Source: Silvimonas iriomotensis
GTDB lineage: Bacteria; Pseudomonadota; Gammaproteobacteria; Burkholderiales; Chitinibacteraceae
NCBI RefSeq assembly: GCF_014645535.1
Contig: NZ_BMLX01000001.1
Coordinates: 923,169 to 987,168, forward strand
DNA: 64,000 nucleotides
Direction: 5' to 3'
In this document: positions 34,883-45,265 of the stretch, one piece after another
How positions within the stretch are numbered: position 1 is the stretch's first letter
Layout: each line of letters opens with the position of its first letter
Translations under genes and position numbers: made by a program
Notes under the pieces: model-generated
What the model was told of the DNA's origin: nothing
Database searches by the model: none
What the model saw: the letters and a program-made list of their open reading frames with translations, nothing else

Positions 34883-37132
34883 TCAGGCAACCAGTTGTTC
34901 CTTGAGCTGGTTGAGCGCGCGTTCGGTGGCGGAGCCATCGCGCTGCAGACGCTGCAAGCGGCCGCTGGCAAGATGCATTTCCAGATCGCCACGGGTCAGC
35001 GTCAGACCGTTTTCACCGGCACGGTTGGTAAACAGATAACGCGTACCCAGCGGGCTTACCCAGGACAGACGCAGCCGGCGCTCTTCGCCATCATCCGCAG
35101 TCCAGGACAGCCATTCGCCGCGCTTGGGCAGAATATCGTTGTCGTCCGCGACCGGTGCGGCGGCTTCGGCCACGGCAGCGGCAAACGAGATCGCCGGTTC
35201 CACGTGCACGGCCGGTGCGGTTTCCACTGCATGCGGCATGGCATGCATGGTTACACTGGCGCCCACACCTTGCGGGGCGGAAGGCGGCGGCAGCACAGGC
35301 GCGGCTGCGGGTTCCATGGCGGACTGGCGCAGGCCGGTACGGATGGCCGAGGCGTGGCAGTTCACCAGTTCAGAGAAAAATGCGCGCGATGCCGGCTGAT
35401 CCATGCCGACATCGGTGACGCCTTGTTCCAGCACCTTGAGCATGCCTGGCAGCAAGTTCACCAGTTGCAGGCGTTCTTCCGGGCCGCGCTTGGCTTGCAG
35501 GCTCCACAACAGATCGTCCAGTGCTTTCTGGCGCTGGGCAAACACCGGATCGGCCTCGCCGTTGGGGCCCCAGGCTTTGGCCATGGCGGGTGCCCACCAT
35601 TGCGTCAGGAAATCAGCAACCATGGCTGGCACTTCGCCGGCGCGGGCCAGACGGCTTTGCACCAGCGTGGTGGCGGTGGCGCTGGCAATTTCGGCGACTT
35701 CGGTTTGCAGCAAATCGTCGGCGGCGGCGCTGGCTTTTTGTTCCAGCGCGGCGGCTTCTTCGGCCAGGAAACGCTTGATATCGGCCAGGGCGGTGTCAAA
35801 CACGCCCACTTCATCTTCAAAGTGGTCGGCAATCCAGGCGACAACGCCGCTGAATTTGGCAAACTTCGGATCGGTATCGTCCGGTTCGCCGTCGTAATCC
35901 AGGAATGCTTCTTCCAGCAAGTCGATCAGTTGACGGGCCGGATGCGCCTTGCGGGCAAAGAAGCTGCCGTCCAGCATCGATACTTTCAGTACCGGAATCT
36001 GCAGGCGGGCCAGCAAGCCCTTGGCGGCGTTAGGCAGGCGCTGATCGGCAAACAGGCGGTCAAACAGCATGGACACCAGATCAAACGTCATGGTGTCAAC
36101 GCGGTTGAGTTCATTCACCCAGCGCGTGGTGCGCAAAACGCTCAGCAGGTTTTCCGGCTGGCCGCTGGCGGTCAGGCCGCCATTGGGTGGATCGCGCTGC
36201 AGGTTGTTCAGAAAGCCAAACCATTCCGGACGCAGCGAGCTTTGCGCTTGCGGCTGCATATTGCCGGCTGCCAGTTGGTGCAAGTGCGCCACCAGTTCCG
36301 GCGTCACCGCGTAGTTCTGCATCGGGTTGTAGCCGCCGTATTGCGGCTGGTTGCCGTAACCGCCCTGATACTGACCCTGGTCGAACCCGCCCTGAGCGGC
36401 AGCTTGCGCTGCGGCGTCTGGCTGGCGATCGCCCATGTACGGGGCGCGGCTGGGCGCGCGGCTCTGGCCGCTACGCAGCGGTGCCGGATGCACGTTACGC
36501 TGGATCAGGAACTGGTTGAGATCGGTGTAAACCTTGGAAATCTGGCCAGACAGATTGGTCTCGAACGCCTTCATGGCGGCCAGACGCGCACCAATACCGC
36601 TTTCGAACACGCGACATGCGGCCATGACGGCTTCGCAGATCACATCCGGGCTGAGCGGGTTGGAGGCCGATGCGTCATCCGACAACGGCATCAGGCGGGC
36701 CAGACGTTGTTCCAGTTGTTGCAGGGTGTCGCCACCCGAGTTCTTCAGTGCGTTAGCGACGCCGCTGGCGGTCAGGCTTTCTTCGTAATCGTCGTTGGCG
36801 ACCAGAGAAAGCTCGCCCAGCGACTGGGTCACCTTGAAGAAAGTACCGTTATTGGTCTTGCCTTCAAGGCGTTGGGCAAAGGTTTCCAGAAACTGCTGGC
36901 GGAACGCCGTCAGGATGATCGTGCGCTTGGATTGCAGCTCGTAACGAGCGGCAAAGTAAGAGTCGCGCAGTTTGTTGTCATGCGTGTTTTCAGCCAGCGT
37001 GAAGAACGTTTCTTCCAGCTGGGTAAAGAACCCCTCCATGGACTGCGTGAGCAGCTTGAGCGCCATGTCACGGCACGCGACCAGCGTGTCGCTTGGCGTC
37101 GGGCTACCCCGGACCTCTTGGGCGGAATTCAT
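34883..37132 (-). CDS. DUF1631 family protein
   Basis: A 749-residue protein of the betaproteobacterial/gammaproteobacterial DUF1631 family, often mislabelled thymidine phosphorylase. The N-terminus has SDTLVACRDMALKLLTQSMEGFF, the middle LLARLQIPVLKVSMLDGSFFARKAHPARQLIDLL, and the C-terminal about 100 residues a PilZ-like beta region (GEWLSWTADDGEERRLRLSWVSPLGTRYLFTNRAG). Known members are linked to c-di-GMP or cell-envelope behaviour only by association; function unproven. A Gly/Tyr/Gln-rich stretch lies near 265-285. ATG 37132 has TTGGAG upstream; an in-frame TTG at 37144 is less likely. Confidence 0.9.
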   Translation of the reverse strand: MNSAQEVRGSPTPSDTLVACRDMALKLLTQSMEGFFTQLEETFFTLAENTHDNKLRDSYFAARYELQSKRTIILTAFRQQFLETFAQRLEGKTNNGTFFKVTQSLGELSLVANDDYEESLTASGVANALKNSGGDTLQQLEQRLARLMPLSDDASASNPLSPDVICEAVMAACRVFESGIGARLAAMKAFETNLSGQISKVYTDLNQFLIQRNVHPAPLRSGQSRAPSRAPYMGDRQPDAAAQAAAQGGFDQGQYQGGYGNQPQYGGYNPMQNYAVTPELVAHLHQLAAGNMQPQAQSSLRPEWFGFLNNLQRDPPNGGLTASGQPENLLSVLRTTRWVNELNRVDTMTFDLVSMLFDRLFADQRLPNAAKGLLARLQIPVLKVSMLDGSFFARKAHPARQLIDLLEEAFLDYDGEPDDTDPKFAKFSGVVAWIADHFEDEVGVFDTALADIKRFLAEEAAALEQKASAAADDLLQTEVAEIASATATTLVQSRLARAGEVPAMVADFLTQWWAPAMAKAWGPNGEADPVFAQRQKALDDLLWSLQAKRGPEERLQLVNLLPGMLKVLEQGVTDVGMDQPASRAFFSELVNCHASAIRTGLRQSAMEPAAAPVLPPPSAPQGVGASVTMHAMPHAVETAPAVHVEPAISFAAAVAEAAAPVADDNDILPKRGEWLSWTADDGEERRLRLSWVSPLGTRYLFTNRAGENGLTLTRGDLEMHLASGRLQRLQRDGSATERALNQLKEQLVA

Positions 37133-37452
37133 CAGGCACTCCAATGACAGTTTCAGGCAATGGTAGGCATATTAGCGCATTGTTATATATATCCGTTCGA
37201 CCGCTCAGCGCCCCGTAAGGGGCATCTGTCGTTTATGAGAACGGATGACCACAACACATGCCGGTCACGCCGACGCGGGTCGGCCACTATCACGCACCCT
37301 TGAATCCCTGTCGAATCAGGACTATTCCCAATGCGGGAAACCCCGTTGGCGACTGTTTCAAGCGCCGTATACAGTCGCTGTAGTCCTGTGGTGGTTACCC
37401 GGCCTCAGGTGCCGACTCGATGACAGTCCTGCTTTGATCAAGGATGGCTGCA
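37133..37452. promoter_or_regulatory. divergent control region, DUF1631 / glutamate dehydrogenase
   Basis: About 320 bases between divergent starts. An AT-rich TTGTTATATATAT block lies at about 37180-37192, close to the DUF1631 side. An 8-bp perfect inverted repeat, GCGACTGT (37349-37356) and ACAGTCGC (37371-37378) with a 14-base spacer, lies 75 bases before the dehydrogenase start and looks like an operator. Confidence 0.45.
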
Positions 37453-40400
37453 ATGATTCAAAACAAAACCCGCCCGATGCATGCCGCCGGCATTCTCGAA
37501 AGTGTACTCCTGCTGGCTGGCAATGACACCGGCCTCGCGTCTTTCCTCAAGGCGTGGTCGGCAGACCTGCCAGAAGAAGATTTCTCTACGCACCAGCCCG
37601 AAGACTGGCTGGGCGCCGCACACGCCCATCAGCGACTGGGCCAGCGTCGCCTGCCGGATCAGCCGCTGCTGCGTATCTACAATCCCACACCACCTGAACA
37701 CGGCTGGCAGTCGTCACACACCGTGATTGAACTGGTGGTGCCCAACCTGCCCTTCCTCGTTGATACCGTCAGCATGGCGCTGGCGCGGGCCGGTTATACC
37801 GTGCACCTGGTGTTGCATCCGGTACTGCATGTCCTGCGTGATGTCCAGGGCGAACTGACTGGTCTGGGGCCGGATGGCGTAGCCGAATCCTGGATGCATT
37901 TCGAGATCGACCGCGAGACCGATCCCGCGGCACTGACTGCCTTGCAAGGCAGTATCGAAGAAGTGCTGGCGACGCTCGCCTCGGTCATTGCTGACTGGCC
38001 ACGCATGAAAGCGCGCATCGCCGCATGCCGTGACGACCTTTCGGCCAACCCGCCACCGGTGGAGGCGGCAGAGCGCAGCGAGACGCAAGCATTCCTCAGC
38101 TGGTTGCTAGATGACCACTTTGTCATTCTGGGCGTGCGCGATTATCAACTTAGCGCCGATGGCAATGCGCTGATGAGTGAACCCAATTCCGGGTTCGGCC
38201 TGCTGCGCAACGGCAATGTCTCCGCGCCATCGCACGCGTTTGCCCAACTGGCGCCAGAACTGCGCGCCCTCGCCTACAACCCGCAAACACTGTTGATTCT
38301 GACCAAATCAGATTCACGCTCGACCATTCACCGTCCGGCATATCTGGATGTGGTGATCGTCAAGCGCGTCGACGCATCCGGCAAAGTGCTGGGCGAGTTG
38401 CGCTTGCTGGGTTTGTATACCGCCAGCGCCTATACCCAGCCGCCGCGCGAAGTGCCGGTGGCACGCCGCAAGATTGACGCCGTGCTGCAGCAAAGCGGCG
38501 TCGATTTGTCCGGTCACCGCGGCAAAGCCATGCTGAACGTGCTGGATACCTGGCCGCGCGATGAATTGATGGAAACCGGCATTGAGGACCTGACCCGGAT
38601 CGTCTCGGCGGTGGTCGGGCTGCATGAGCGCAACCGCGTGCGCGTGCTGTTCCGTGACGACATCTACCGTCGCTACGTCTCTGTGATGTTCTATGTACCA
38701 CGGGACAACTACACCACCGAAGTACGCACGCGCATTCAGCAATTGCTGCTGGAACGCATGGGCGGCGAAAGCTGCGACTTCAACGTGCTGCTGTCGGATT
38801 CACCTCTGGCGCGCATTCACTTTATTGTGCGGCTACCCCACGACACTTGCCCGGTGTACAGCGCACGGGACATCGAAGCGGAAATCACCCAGATCGCCCA
38901 GCGCTGGCAAGACGAACTGCGCAACAGCCTGCTGCTGCACAGTGGCGAGGAACTGGGCGCCGCACGCTATCAGCGCTATCAGCGCGCTTTCCCGCCGGCC
39001 TACACCAGTGATTTCGGCGCCCGCGTGGCCGTTTACGATATTGATGCGCTGGAAGAGTTATCTGACGTCAGCCCGCTCACCGCAACACTGACACCCGCCA
39101 GCCACAACGACACCCGGCTGTGGCGCATCAAGCTGTTCCACGGCAAAGACATTGCGATCTCGGATTACATTCCGCTGCTGGAAAACCTGGCGGTGCGCGT
39201 GCTCGATGAGCGCCCGTACATCTTGCAACTGGATGATGGCCCGCGCTGGATTATCGATATCGGCCTGCAGTTGCCGGTAGCTGGCGCGCTGGAAGATGCC
39301 GGCGCCCGCCAGCGCTTTCTGGATGCGTTTCGCGCCGTATTCAATAGCCGTAGCGAAAACGACAGCTTTAACCGGCTGGTGCTGCACGCCGGCCTGGCCT
39401 GGCGCGAAGTGCTGGTCCTGCGCGCCTACGCCCGCTGGCTTAAACAACTGAATCTGCGCAACGCCGTGGATACGCTGGCGGATTGCCTGCTGGCGCATAG
39501 CGGTATTGCGCGGGATCTGGTGCGACTGTTTTATCTGCGGCACGACCCGTCGGCGCTGGATGATGTCGCCGCCGATGCCTTGAGCGAGCAACTGGCAACC
39601 ACCATCAGTGCGCTGCCTGTGGCGGACGATGAAAAAGCGCTGGGTGCTTTCCGTGGCGCAATTGAAGCCACCGTGCGCACCAGCCATTTCCAGCCTGCGC
39701 CGGACGGTCTGCCGCGTGGGCACCTGTCGCTGAAGATCGCGTCGGCCCGCGTGCCAGGGATGCCACAACCGGCGCCGCTGTTTGAAATCTTTGTGTATTC
39801 GACTGAGGTCGAAGGGGTTCACTTGCGCGGCGGCAAGGTGGCGCGCGGTGGCCTGCGCTGGTCTGACCGGCGCGATGATTTCCGCACCGAAGTACTGGGC
39901 CTGGTTAAAGCGCAGATGGTGAAGAACACGGTGATTGTGCCGGTGGGCTCCAAAGGCGGGTTTATTGTGAAAAACCCGCCAGCCGATCGCGAAGCCTGGC
40001 TGGCGCGCGGCGTGGAATGCTACAAGGGCTTCATTCGCGGCCTGCTTGATCTGACCGACAACCTGGTGGATGGCAAGGTGGTGCCGCCGTCGCAAACACA
40101 TCGCCGCGACGAGGACGACCCGTATCTGGTGGTGGCCGCAGACAAAGGCACGGCGACATTCTCTGATGTGGCCAATGGCCTGGCGCAAGACTACGGCTTC
40201 TGGCTGGATGACGCCTTCGCCAGCGGCGGCTCTGTCGGCTACGACCACAAAAAGATGGGGATTACCGCGCGCGGCGCCTGGGTATCGGTCATGCGCCACT
40301 TCCGTGAACTGGGCGTGGATGTCGCCACGCAGCCTTTCACGGCGATCGGTATTGGCGACATGTCTGGCGACGTATTCGGCAACGGCATGCTGCGCTCCCG

Positions 40401-42204
40401 CGTGACGCGTCTTGTCGCGGCCTTTGATCATCGCCACATCTTTATTGATCCGGAACCGGATACGGAAGCCTCATTCAAGGAACGCGAGCGTCTGTACAAC
40501 CTGCCCCGCTCGTCCTGGGCTGATTACGACGCCACGCTGATTTCCGCTGGCGGCGGCGTCTGGCCGCGTAGCGCCAAGAGCATTCCGCTCTCGCCGCAGA
40601 TGAAAGCCCTGCTGCAAGTGGATGTATCGGCCCTGGAGCCAGTGGCGCTGATCCATCTGCTGCTGCGGGCTCCGGTTGACCTGATCTACAACGGCGGCAT
40701 TGGCACTTACGTCAAGGCATCCAGCCAGTCGCAGGCCGAAGCCAATGATCGCGGCAATGATATTTTGCGGGTGGATGGCCGCGACCTGCGCTGCAAGGTA
40801 TTTGGCGAAGGCGGCAATCTGGGCATGACCCAGCTGGGCCGGATTGAATACGCACTGGCAGGCGGGCGCGTGTTTACCGACGCCATTGATAACTCGGCCG
40901 GCGTGGATTGCTCCGATCACGAGGTCAACATCAAGATCCTGCTGGGCCGGATCATGAGTGCAGGCGATCTGACGCTCAAGCAGCGCAACGCCCTGCTGGC
41001 CGAAATGACCGACGACGTAGGACACCTGGTCTTGCGCGACAACGAACTGCAGACGCTGGCGCTCTCGCTGGAGGCAGAACAGGCTGCGTCGCTGCTGACG
41101 GTGCATCAGCGCTTCATGCAGCAACTGGAAACCCGCGGCAAGCTTTCGCGCCGGCTGGAATATCTGCCGACCGATAGCCAGTGTCTGGATCGCCAGCAAG
41201 CCGGTAGCGGGCTGACCGGGCCAGAACTGGCCGTATTGCTGGCCTACGCCAAAATGGTGTTGAGCGAAGATTTGCTCAACAGCGAACTGCCTGATGAAGC
41301 CCAGTGGGACGAGCTGCTGCGGGAGTATTTCCCGAAGCTCCTGGTCGAGCGCTTTGGTAATCGCCTGGCTGATCACCCGCTGCGGCGCGAGATTGTCGCC
41401 ACTGTGCTGACCAATCATGCGGTCAACCGGCAAGGGATCACGTTTGCCTTCCGGCTGAGCGAAGAAGCGGAAAGACACCCGGCGCAGGTCATCAAGGCAC
41501 TGGCGGTGACTGAATCCTTGCTGGGCAGCGAACAACTGGCACTGGCGGCTGAAGCGTTGCCCGCGCCGGTTTCGGCACAGACCCAGTACGCCTTGCTACA
41601 GATTGTGCGCAGACAGACAGAGCGCGCCACGCGCTGGGTGTTGCAGGCGCCGGAAGTGGCAGAAGACGCTGCCTTTGCCGATGCGGTACGCGGCGCGCTG
41701 AGCGGGCTGGCGCAATGGCTGGCCAATCCGGAGCGCGCCCACGCCCGGCGCGATGAATGGGTGGCACAAGGCGTGCCACTGGAACTGGCGGCGCGCGTAC
41801 TGGCGGTGGAATATGCCGGCCCGCTGCTGGAACTGGGTCGTGACGACGCTTTGCGCAGTGCACTGGCCGAGCGCTTGCAGTTGTATCTGCAACTGGACGC
41901 ATTGCTGGGCTTTGACTGGATGACTGCGGCCATTGAAGGCTTGCCGCGTGACAATCGCTGGCAGGCGCTGGCCCGGCTGGCTGCGCGGGATGATCTGCAA
42001 CGCCTGCACGCCAGACTGGTTGATCGCGCCTGGCTGGGTGGCGAAGGCCCGGTTGAGGCACGGCTGCAAACCTGGCAGGCGTCACTGGAAGGCGCCGTGC
42101 TGGCCTGGCAGCGCATGCTGGAAGAACTCAAGACCAGCACGACCGATCTGGCCATGATCTCTGCCGCCCTGCGCGAAGCCCGTCACCGCTTGATGGATGA
42201 TTGA
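37453..42204 (+). CDS. NAD-specific glutamate dehydrogenase, large (180-kDa class)
   Basis: A 1583-residue enzyme of the Bac_GDH family (L_180 class), which oxidises glutamate to 2-oxoglutarate with NAD+. The N-terminal half carries ACT-like regulatory regions (LDDHFVILGVRDYQ, LLGLYTASAYTQPPREVPVARRK). The catalytic core begins around residue 795 with GGLRWSDRRDDFRTEVLGLV, then VPVGSKGGFIVK, DKGTATFSDVAN and GIGDMSGDVFGNGML. Long helical regions close the chain. Of two ATGs, 37453 has AAGGA eight bases upstream and is preferred over 37444. Enzymes of this class are usually allosteric and catabolic, fitting growth on amino acids. It ends at a clear terminator. Confidence 0.96.
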   Translation: MIQNKTRPMHAAGILESVLLLAGNDTGLASFLKAWSADLPEEDFSTHQPEDWLGAAHAHQRLGQRRLPDQPLLRIYNPTPPEHGWQSSHTVIELVVPNLPFLVDTVSMALARAGYTVHLVLHPVLHVLRDVQGELTGLGPDGVAESWMHFEIDRETDPAALTALQGSIEEVLATLASVIADWPRMKARIAACRDDLSANPPPVEAAERSETQAFLSWLLDDHFVILGVRDYQLSADGNALMSEPNSGFGLLRNGNVSAPSHAFAQLAPELRALAYNPQTLLILTKSDSRSTIHRPAYLDVVIVKRVDASGKVLGELRLLGLYTASAYTQPPREVPVARRKIDAVLQQSGVDLSGHRGKAMLNVLDTWPRDELMETGIEDLTRIVSAVVGLHERNRVRVLFRDDIYRRYVSVMFYVPRDNYTTEVRTRIQQLLLERMGGESCDFNVLLSDSPLARIHFIVRLPHDTCPVYSARDIEAEITQIAQRWQDELRNSLLLHSGEELGAARYQRYQRAFPPAYTSDFGARVAVYDIDALEELSDVSPLTATLTPASHNDTRLWRIKLFHGKDIAISDYIPLLENLAVRVLDERPYILQLDDGPRWIIDIGLQLPVAGALEDAGARQRFLDAFRAVFNSRSENDSFNRLVLHAGLAWREVLVLRAYARWLKQLNLRNAVDTLADCLLAHSGIARDLVRLFYLRHDPSALDDVAADALSEQLATTISALPVADDEKALGAFRGAIEATVRTSHFQPAPDGLPRGHLSLKIASARVPGMPQPAPLFEIFVYSTEVEGVHLRGGKVARGGLRWSDRRDDFRTEVLGLVKAQMVKNTVIVPVGSKGGFIVKNPPADREAWLARGVECYKGFIRGLLDLTDNLVDGKVVPPSQTHRRDEDDPYLVVAADKGTATFSDVANGLAQDYGFWLDDAFASGGSVGYDHKKMGITARGAWVSVMRHFRELGVDVATQPFTAIGIGDMSGDVFGNGMLRSRVTRLVAAFDHRHIFIDPEPDTEASFKERERLYNLPRSSWADYDATLISAGGGVWPRSAKSIPLSPQMKALLQVDVSALEPVALIHLLLRAPVDLIYNGGIGTYVKASSQSQAEANDRGNDILRVDGRDLRCKVFGEGGNLGMTQLGRIEYALAGGRVFTDAIDNSAGVDCSDHEVNIKILLGRIMSAGDLTLKQRNALLAEMTDDVGHLVLRDNELQTLALSLEAEQAASLLTVHQRFMQQLETRGKLSRRLEYLPTDSQCLDRQQAGSGLTGPELAVLLAYAKMVLSEDLLNSELPDEAQWDELLREYFPKLLVERFGNRLADHPLRREIVATVLTNHAVNRQGITFAFRLSEEAERHPAQVIKALAVTESLLGSEQLALAAEALPAPVSAQTQYALLQIVRRQTERATRWVLQAPEVAEDAAFADAVRGALSGLAQWLANPERAHARRDEWVAQGVPLELAARVLAVEYAGPLLELGRDDALRSALAERLQLYLQLDALLGFDWMTAAIEGLPRDNRWQALARLAARDDLQRLHARLVDRAWLGGEGPVEARLQTWQASLEGAVLAWQRMLEELKTSTTDLAMISAALREARHRLMDD

Positions 42205-42276
42205 TCTGCTACTGGCCGCCCGTGCTGTGTTTTGCAGCGCGGGCGGTACGAGTCATGGGTGGCCCACACCCGTTTG

Positions 42277-42309
42277 ATCCGGCAGTCCGCTGCCGGATTT
42301 TTTTATTTT
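42277..42309 (+). terminator. Rho-independent terminator
   Basis: A 9-bp stem ATCCGGCAG / CTGCCGGAT with a four-base loop and a long T-run, 73 bases after the glutamate dehydrogenase stop. Confidence 0.92.
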
Positions 42310-42386
42310 TCACGTCGCAAACGTCTGATTTGGCCCGCTTCCCTGCTAGAATGTCAGGTTTCCCGAACCGAATGAATTGATCGAGC

Positions 42387-43490
42387 ATGGAAGCCGAACA
42401 GCTTAACCAGATCGAAAATCGCTTCACCAACCTGGGTGAACGCGCCAACGAACTCAAGCGTTACCTCGACTACCCGTCCAAAGTGGACCGGCTGGAAGAA
42501 GTCGTACGCCTGTCAGAGTCGCCAGAAATCTGGAACGACCCCAAGAAAGCCCAGGAAATCGGCCGTGAGCGCAAGGCGCTGGAAGCCGTCGTGCTGGTGC
42601 TGGACAAAGTGGTCAACGGTGTCGCTGACGCCAAAGAATTGTTTGAGATGGGTCGCAGCGAAGAAGACTGGGACACCATCAACGCGGTGTCTGAAGACGT
42701 CGCTGGGCTGGAAGCGGAAATCGCCACGCTGGAATTCCGCCGCATGTTCTCCAATCCGATGGACCCGCAACCGTGCTTTGTGGACATCCAGTCCGGCGCG
42801 GGCGGCACCGAGGCGCAAGACTGGGCCTCCATGCTGCTGCGCATGTACGTGCGGTACGGCGAACGCAAGGGTTTCAACGTTGAAGTCATGGAAGTTTCTG
42901 AAGGTGAAGTTGCCGGCATTACCAGCGCCACCATCAAACTGACCGGCGACTACGCGTTTGGCTTTTTGCGGACCGAAACCGGCGTACACCGCCTGGTACG
43001 CGTATCGCCGTTTGACTCCAACGCCCGCCGCCACACCTCTTTCTGCTCGGTGTTTGTCTATCCTGAAGTGGATGACAGCTTCGAGATCGAGATCAATCCG
43101 GCCGACGTGCGCACCGATACCTACCGTGCCTCTGGCGCGGGTGGTCAGCACATCAACAAGACCGATTCTGCCGTGCGTTTGACCCACGTGCCGACCGGCA
43201 TTGTGGTGCAGTGCCAGAACGACCGCTCGCAGCACCGCAACCGCGACGAAGCATGGCAAATGCTGCGCGCCAAGCTGTATGAGCTTGAACTGCGCAAGCG
43301 CATGGAAGCACAACAGCAACTGGAAGCCGGCAAGTCCGATATCGGCTGGGGTCACCAGATCCGTTCGTACGTGTTTGACCAGAGCCGGATCAAGGATCTG
43401 CGCACCGGTTACGAAGTCGGCAACCTCAAGGGCGTGATGGATGGCGATATCGATGACTTCATCGAGGCCAGCCTGAAACAGGGCGTGTAA
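42387..43490 (+). CDS. prfB: peptide chain release factor 2
   Basis: A 367-residue release factor that reads UGA and UAA stops. The stop-recognition tripeptide SPF lies in [15 protein letters not shown] (RF2 type), and the peptidyl-hydrolysis GGQ in [11 protein letters not shown]. The gene is one continuous frame: codons 25-29 read CGT TAC CTC GAC TAC where E. coli has the CUU-UGA-C frameshift window. So the usual autoregulatory +1 frameshift is absent. It is followed after 60 bases by lysS, a very common pair. Confidence 0.98.
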   Translation: MEAEQLNQIENRFTNLGERANELKRYLDYPSKVDRLEEVVRLSESPEIWNDPKKAQEIGRERKALEAVVLVLDKVVNGVADAKELFEMGRSEEDWDTINAVSEDVAGLEAEIATLEFRRMFSNPMDPQPCFVDIQSGAGGTEAQDWASMLLRMYVRYGERKGFNVEVMEVSEGEVAGITSATIKLTGDYAFGFLRTETGVHRLVRVSPFDSNARRHTSFCSVFVYPEVDDSFEIEINPADVRTDTYRASGAGGQHINKTDSAVRLTHVPTGIVVQCQNDRSQHRNRDEAWQMLRAKLYELELRKRMEAQQQLEAGKSDIGWGHQIRSYVFDQSRIKDLRTGYEVGNLKGVMDGDIDDFIEASLKQGV

Positions 43491-43550
43491 TTCGCCGCCC
43501 TCACCCCTTAGTCGCGCAACGGGCGCGCATAGCTAAAAACGGAAAAGAAA

Positions 43551-45059
43551 ATGAGCGATCAACAAGAACAAGTGGTTGTCCAGGACGAAAACCAGATCAT
43601 GGCCGAGCGCCGCGCCAAGCTTGCTGCCCTGCGCGAAAAAGGCCCGGCTTTCCCGAATGACTTCAAACGTGTGGACGTGGCCGGCGACTTGCACGCCAAG
43701 TTCGACCACGTTGAAAAAGAAGACCTCGAAGCGCAGAACATCACCGTCGCCGTGGCCGGCCGCATGATGCTCAAGCGCGTTATGGGCAAGGCCAGTTTTG
43801 CCACCGTGCAGGACGTCTCTGGCCGTATCCAGTTCTATATCAGCCGCGACAGCGTGGGCGAAGACGTTTACACCTCGTTCAAGACCTGGGACATGGGCGA
43901 CATTCTGGGTGCCAAAGGCACGCTGATGAAGACCAAGACCGGCGAATTGTCGGTTCAGGTCACCGAACTGCGCCTCCTGACCAAATCGCTGCGCCCGCTG
44001 CCGGACAAGTTCCACGGCCTGGCCGATCAGGAACAGAAATACCGCCAGCGTTATGTTGATCTGATCACCAATGAACAAGCGCGCGATACCTTCATCAAGC
44101 GTTCGCGCATTGTGCAGAAGATCCGTGAATACATGACCGGCGAGCAGTACCTGGAAGTTGAAACACCGATGATGCACCCGATCCCGGGCGGCGCCACGGC
44201 CAAGCCGTTTGTAACGCACCACAACGCGCTGGATATGCCGCTGTACCTGCGTATCGCGCCGGAGCTTTACCTCAAGCGCCTGGTTGTAGGCGGCATGGAG
44301 CGCGTGTTCGAGATCAACCGCAACTTCCGCAACGAAGGCATGAGCACGCGGCACAATCCCGAATTCACGATGATGGAGTTCTACGAGGCGTACGCCGACT
44401 ACCATCGCATGATCGAGATGACCGAAGGCGTGATCCGTTACGCCGCCAAGGAAGTCTGTGGTCACACCGTGATCGAATACCAGGGCAAGACAGTTGATCT
44501 GTCCAAGCCGTTTGCGCGCTTCACCATCACCGAAGCCATCAAGCACTACAACCCGCAATACACCGACGAGCAACTGAATGATCGCGCCTTCATCAAGGCC
44601 GAAATCGCCCGTCTGGGCGGCAAGCCGGTGTTGACCGATGGCATCGGCGGCCTGCAACTCTCGTTGTTTGAAGAAACCACCGAAGAAAAGCTGTGGGAAC
44701 CGACGTTCATTATCGATTACCCGGCCGAAGTCTCGCCGCTGGCCCGCGCCAGCGACACCAAGGCCGGCATCACGGAACGTTTTGAACTCTTCATGGTCGG
44801 TCGTGAGCACGCCAACGGTTACTCTGAGTTGAACGATCCGGAAGACCAGGCCGCCCGCTTCCAGGCGCAAGTCGCCCTGAAAGACAAGGGTGACGATGAA
44901 GCCATGCATTTCGATGCTGACTACATCCGCGCCCTGGAATACGGCCTGCCCCCGACCGGTGGCTGCGGTATCGGCATTGATCGTCTGGTGATGTTGTTGA
45001 CGGATTCGCCGAGCATCCGTGATGTAATTCTGTTCCCCCAAATGCGCCGCGAAGACTGA
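43551..45059 (+). CDS. lysS: lysyl-tRNA synthetase, class II
   Basis: A 502-residue enzyme charging tRNA-Lys. The N-terminal OB-fold anticodon-binding domain (about 60-150, [21 protein letters not shown]) precedes the class II catalytic core with motif 2 ([20 protein letters not shown]) and motif 3 ([16 protein letters not shown]). The length is normal. It ends just before a long nested palindrome and a terminator. Confidence 0.98.
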   Translation: MSDQQEQVVVQDENQIMAERRAKLAALREKGPAFPNDFKRVDVAGDLHAKFDHVEKEDLEAQNITVAVAGRMMLKRVMGKASFATVQDVSGRIQFYISRDSVGEDVYTSFKTWDMGDILGAKGTLMKTKTGELSVQVTELRLLTKSLRPLPDKFHGLADQEQKYRQRYVDLITNEQARDTFIKRSRIVQKIREYMTGEQYLEVETPMMHPIPGGATAKPFVTHHNALDMPLYLRIAPELYLKRLVVGGMERVFEINRNFRNEGMSTRHNPEFTMMEFYEAYADYHRMIEMTEGVIRYAAKEVCGHTVIEYQGKTVDLSKPFARFTITEAIKHYNPQYTDEQLNDRAFIKAEIARLGGKPVLTDGIGGLQLSLFEETTEEKLWEPTFIIDYPAEVSPLARASDTKAGITERFELFMVGREHANGYSELNDPEDQAARFQAQVALKDKGDDEAMHFDADYIRALEYGLPPTGGCGIGIDRLVMLLTDSPSIRDVILFPQMRRED

Positions 45060-45063
45060 ATTA

Positions 45064-45175
45064 GCGCTCACGGGAAAACTCTGCTGGCTGCGTTATGTTC
45101 ACTTGTCGTACGAATCGTACTGCCTGCGTGAACATGCCTTGCCAGCACCGCTTCGCTGAGTTTTCCCGTTCGCGC
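45064..45175. repeat. long nested palindromic element
   Basis: About 112 bases form nested dyads: GCGC (45064-45067 / 45172-45175), CGGGAAAACTC (45071-45081) with GAGTTTTCCCG (45158-45168), TGCTGGC (45082-45088) with GCCAGCA (45141-45147), ATGTTCAC (45095-45102) with GTGAACAT (45128-45135), and a core GTACG-AAT-CGTAC (45108-45120). A ten-base insert on the right arm makes a bulge. It is non-coding, unlike any terminator in the window, and has the look of a REP-like or mobile palindromic repeat. Confidence 0.75.
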
Positions 45176-45201
45176 CAATTCACTGGACCCCATCCAGAAC
45201 G

Positions 45202-45229
45202 AGGCCCGCTTGCGGGCCTTTTGCTTTTT
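45202..45229 (+). terminator. Rho-independent terminator of lysS
   Basis: An 8-bp stem AGGCCCGC / GCGGGCCT with a two-base loop drawn this way (the real loop is probably larger), followed by TTTTGCTTTTT. Confidence 0.88.
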
Positions 45230-45265
45230 ACCGGCCGGTCCGCACCTGGCCAAAGATAATGACAA

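Noticed and set aside
33473-37147. A 1224-codon rightward open frame opposite the ABC-F and DUF1631 genes
   Set aside because: It is antisense to two conserved genes, has no ribosome binding site or recognisable domain, and arises from GC-rich codon third positions.
42455-42475. A programmed frameshift in prfB
   Set aside because: The sequence reads CTC GAC in frame, with no UGA and no slippery CUU.
43533-45071. A 512-codon leftward open frame opposite lysS
   Set aside because: Antisense of lysS over its whole length; composition typical of a shadow frame.
45064-45175. The nested palindrome considered as a tRNA or a plain terminator
   Set aside because: No cloverleaf or anticodon arm is found, and a separate normal terminator with a T-run follows at 45202.
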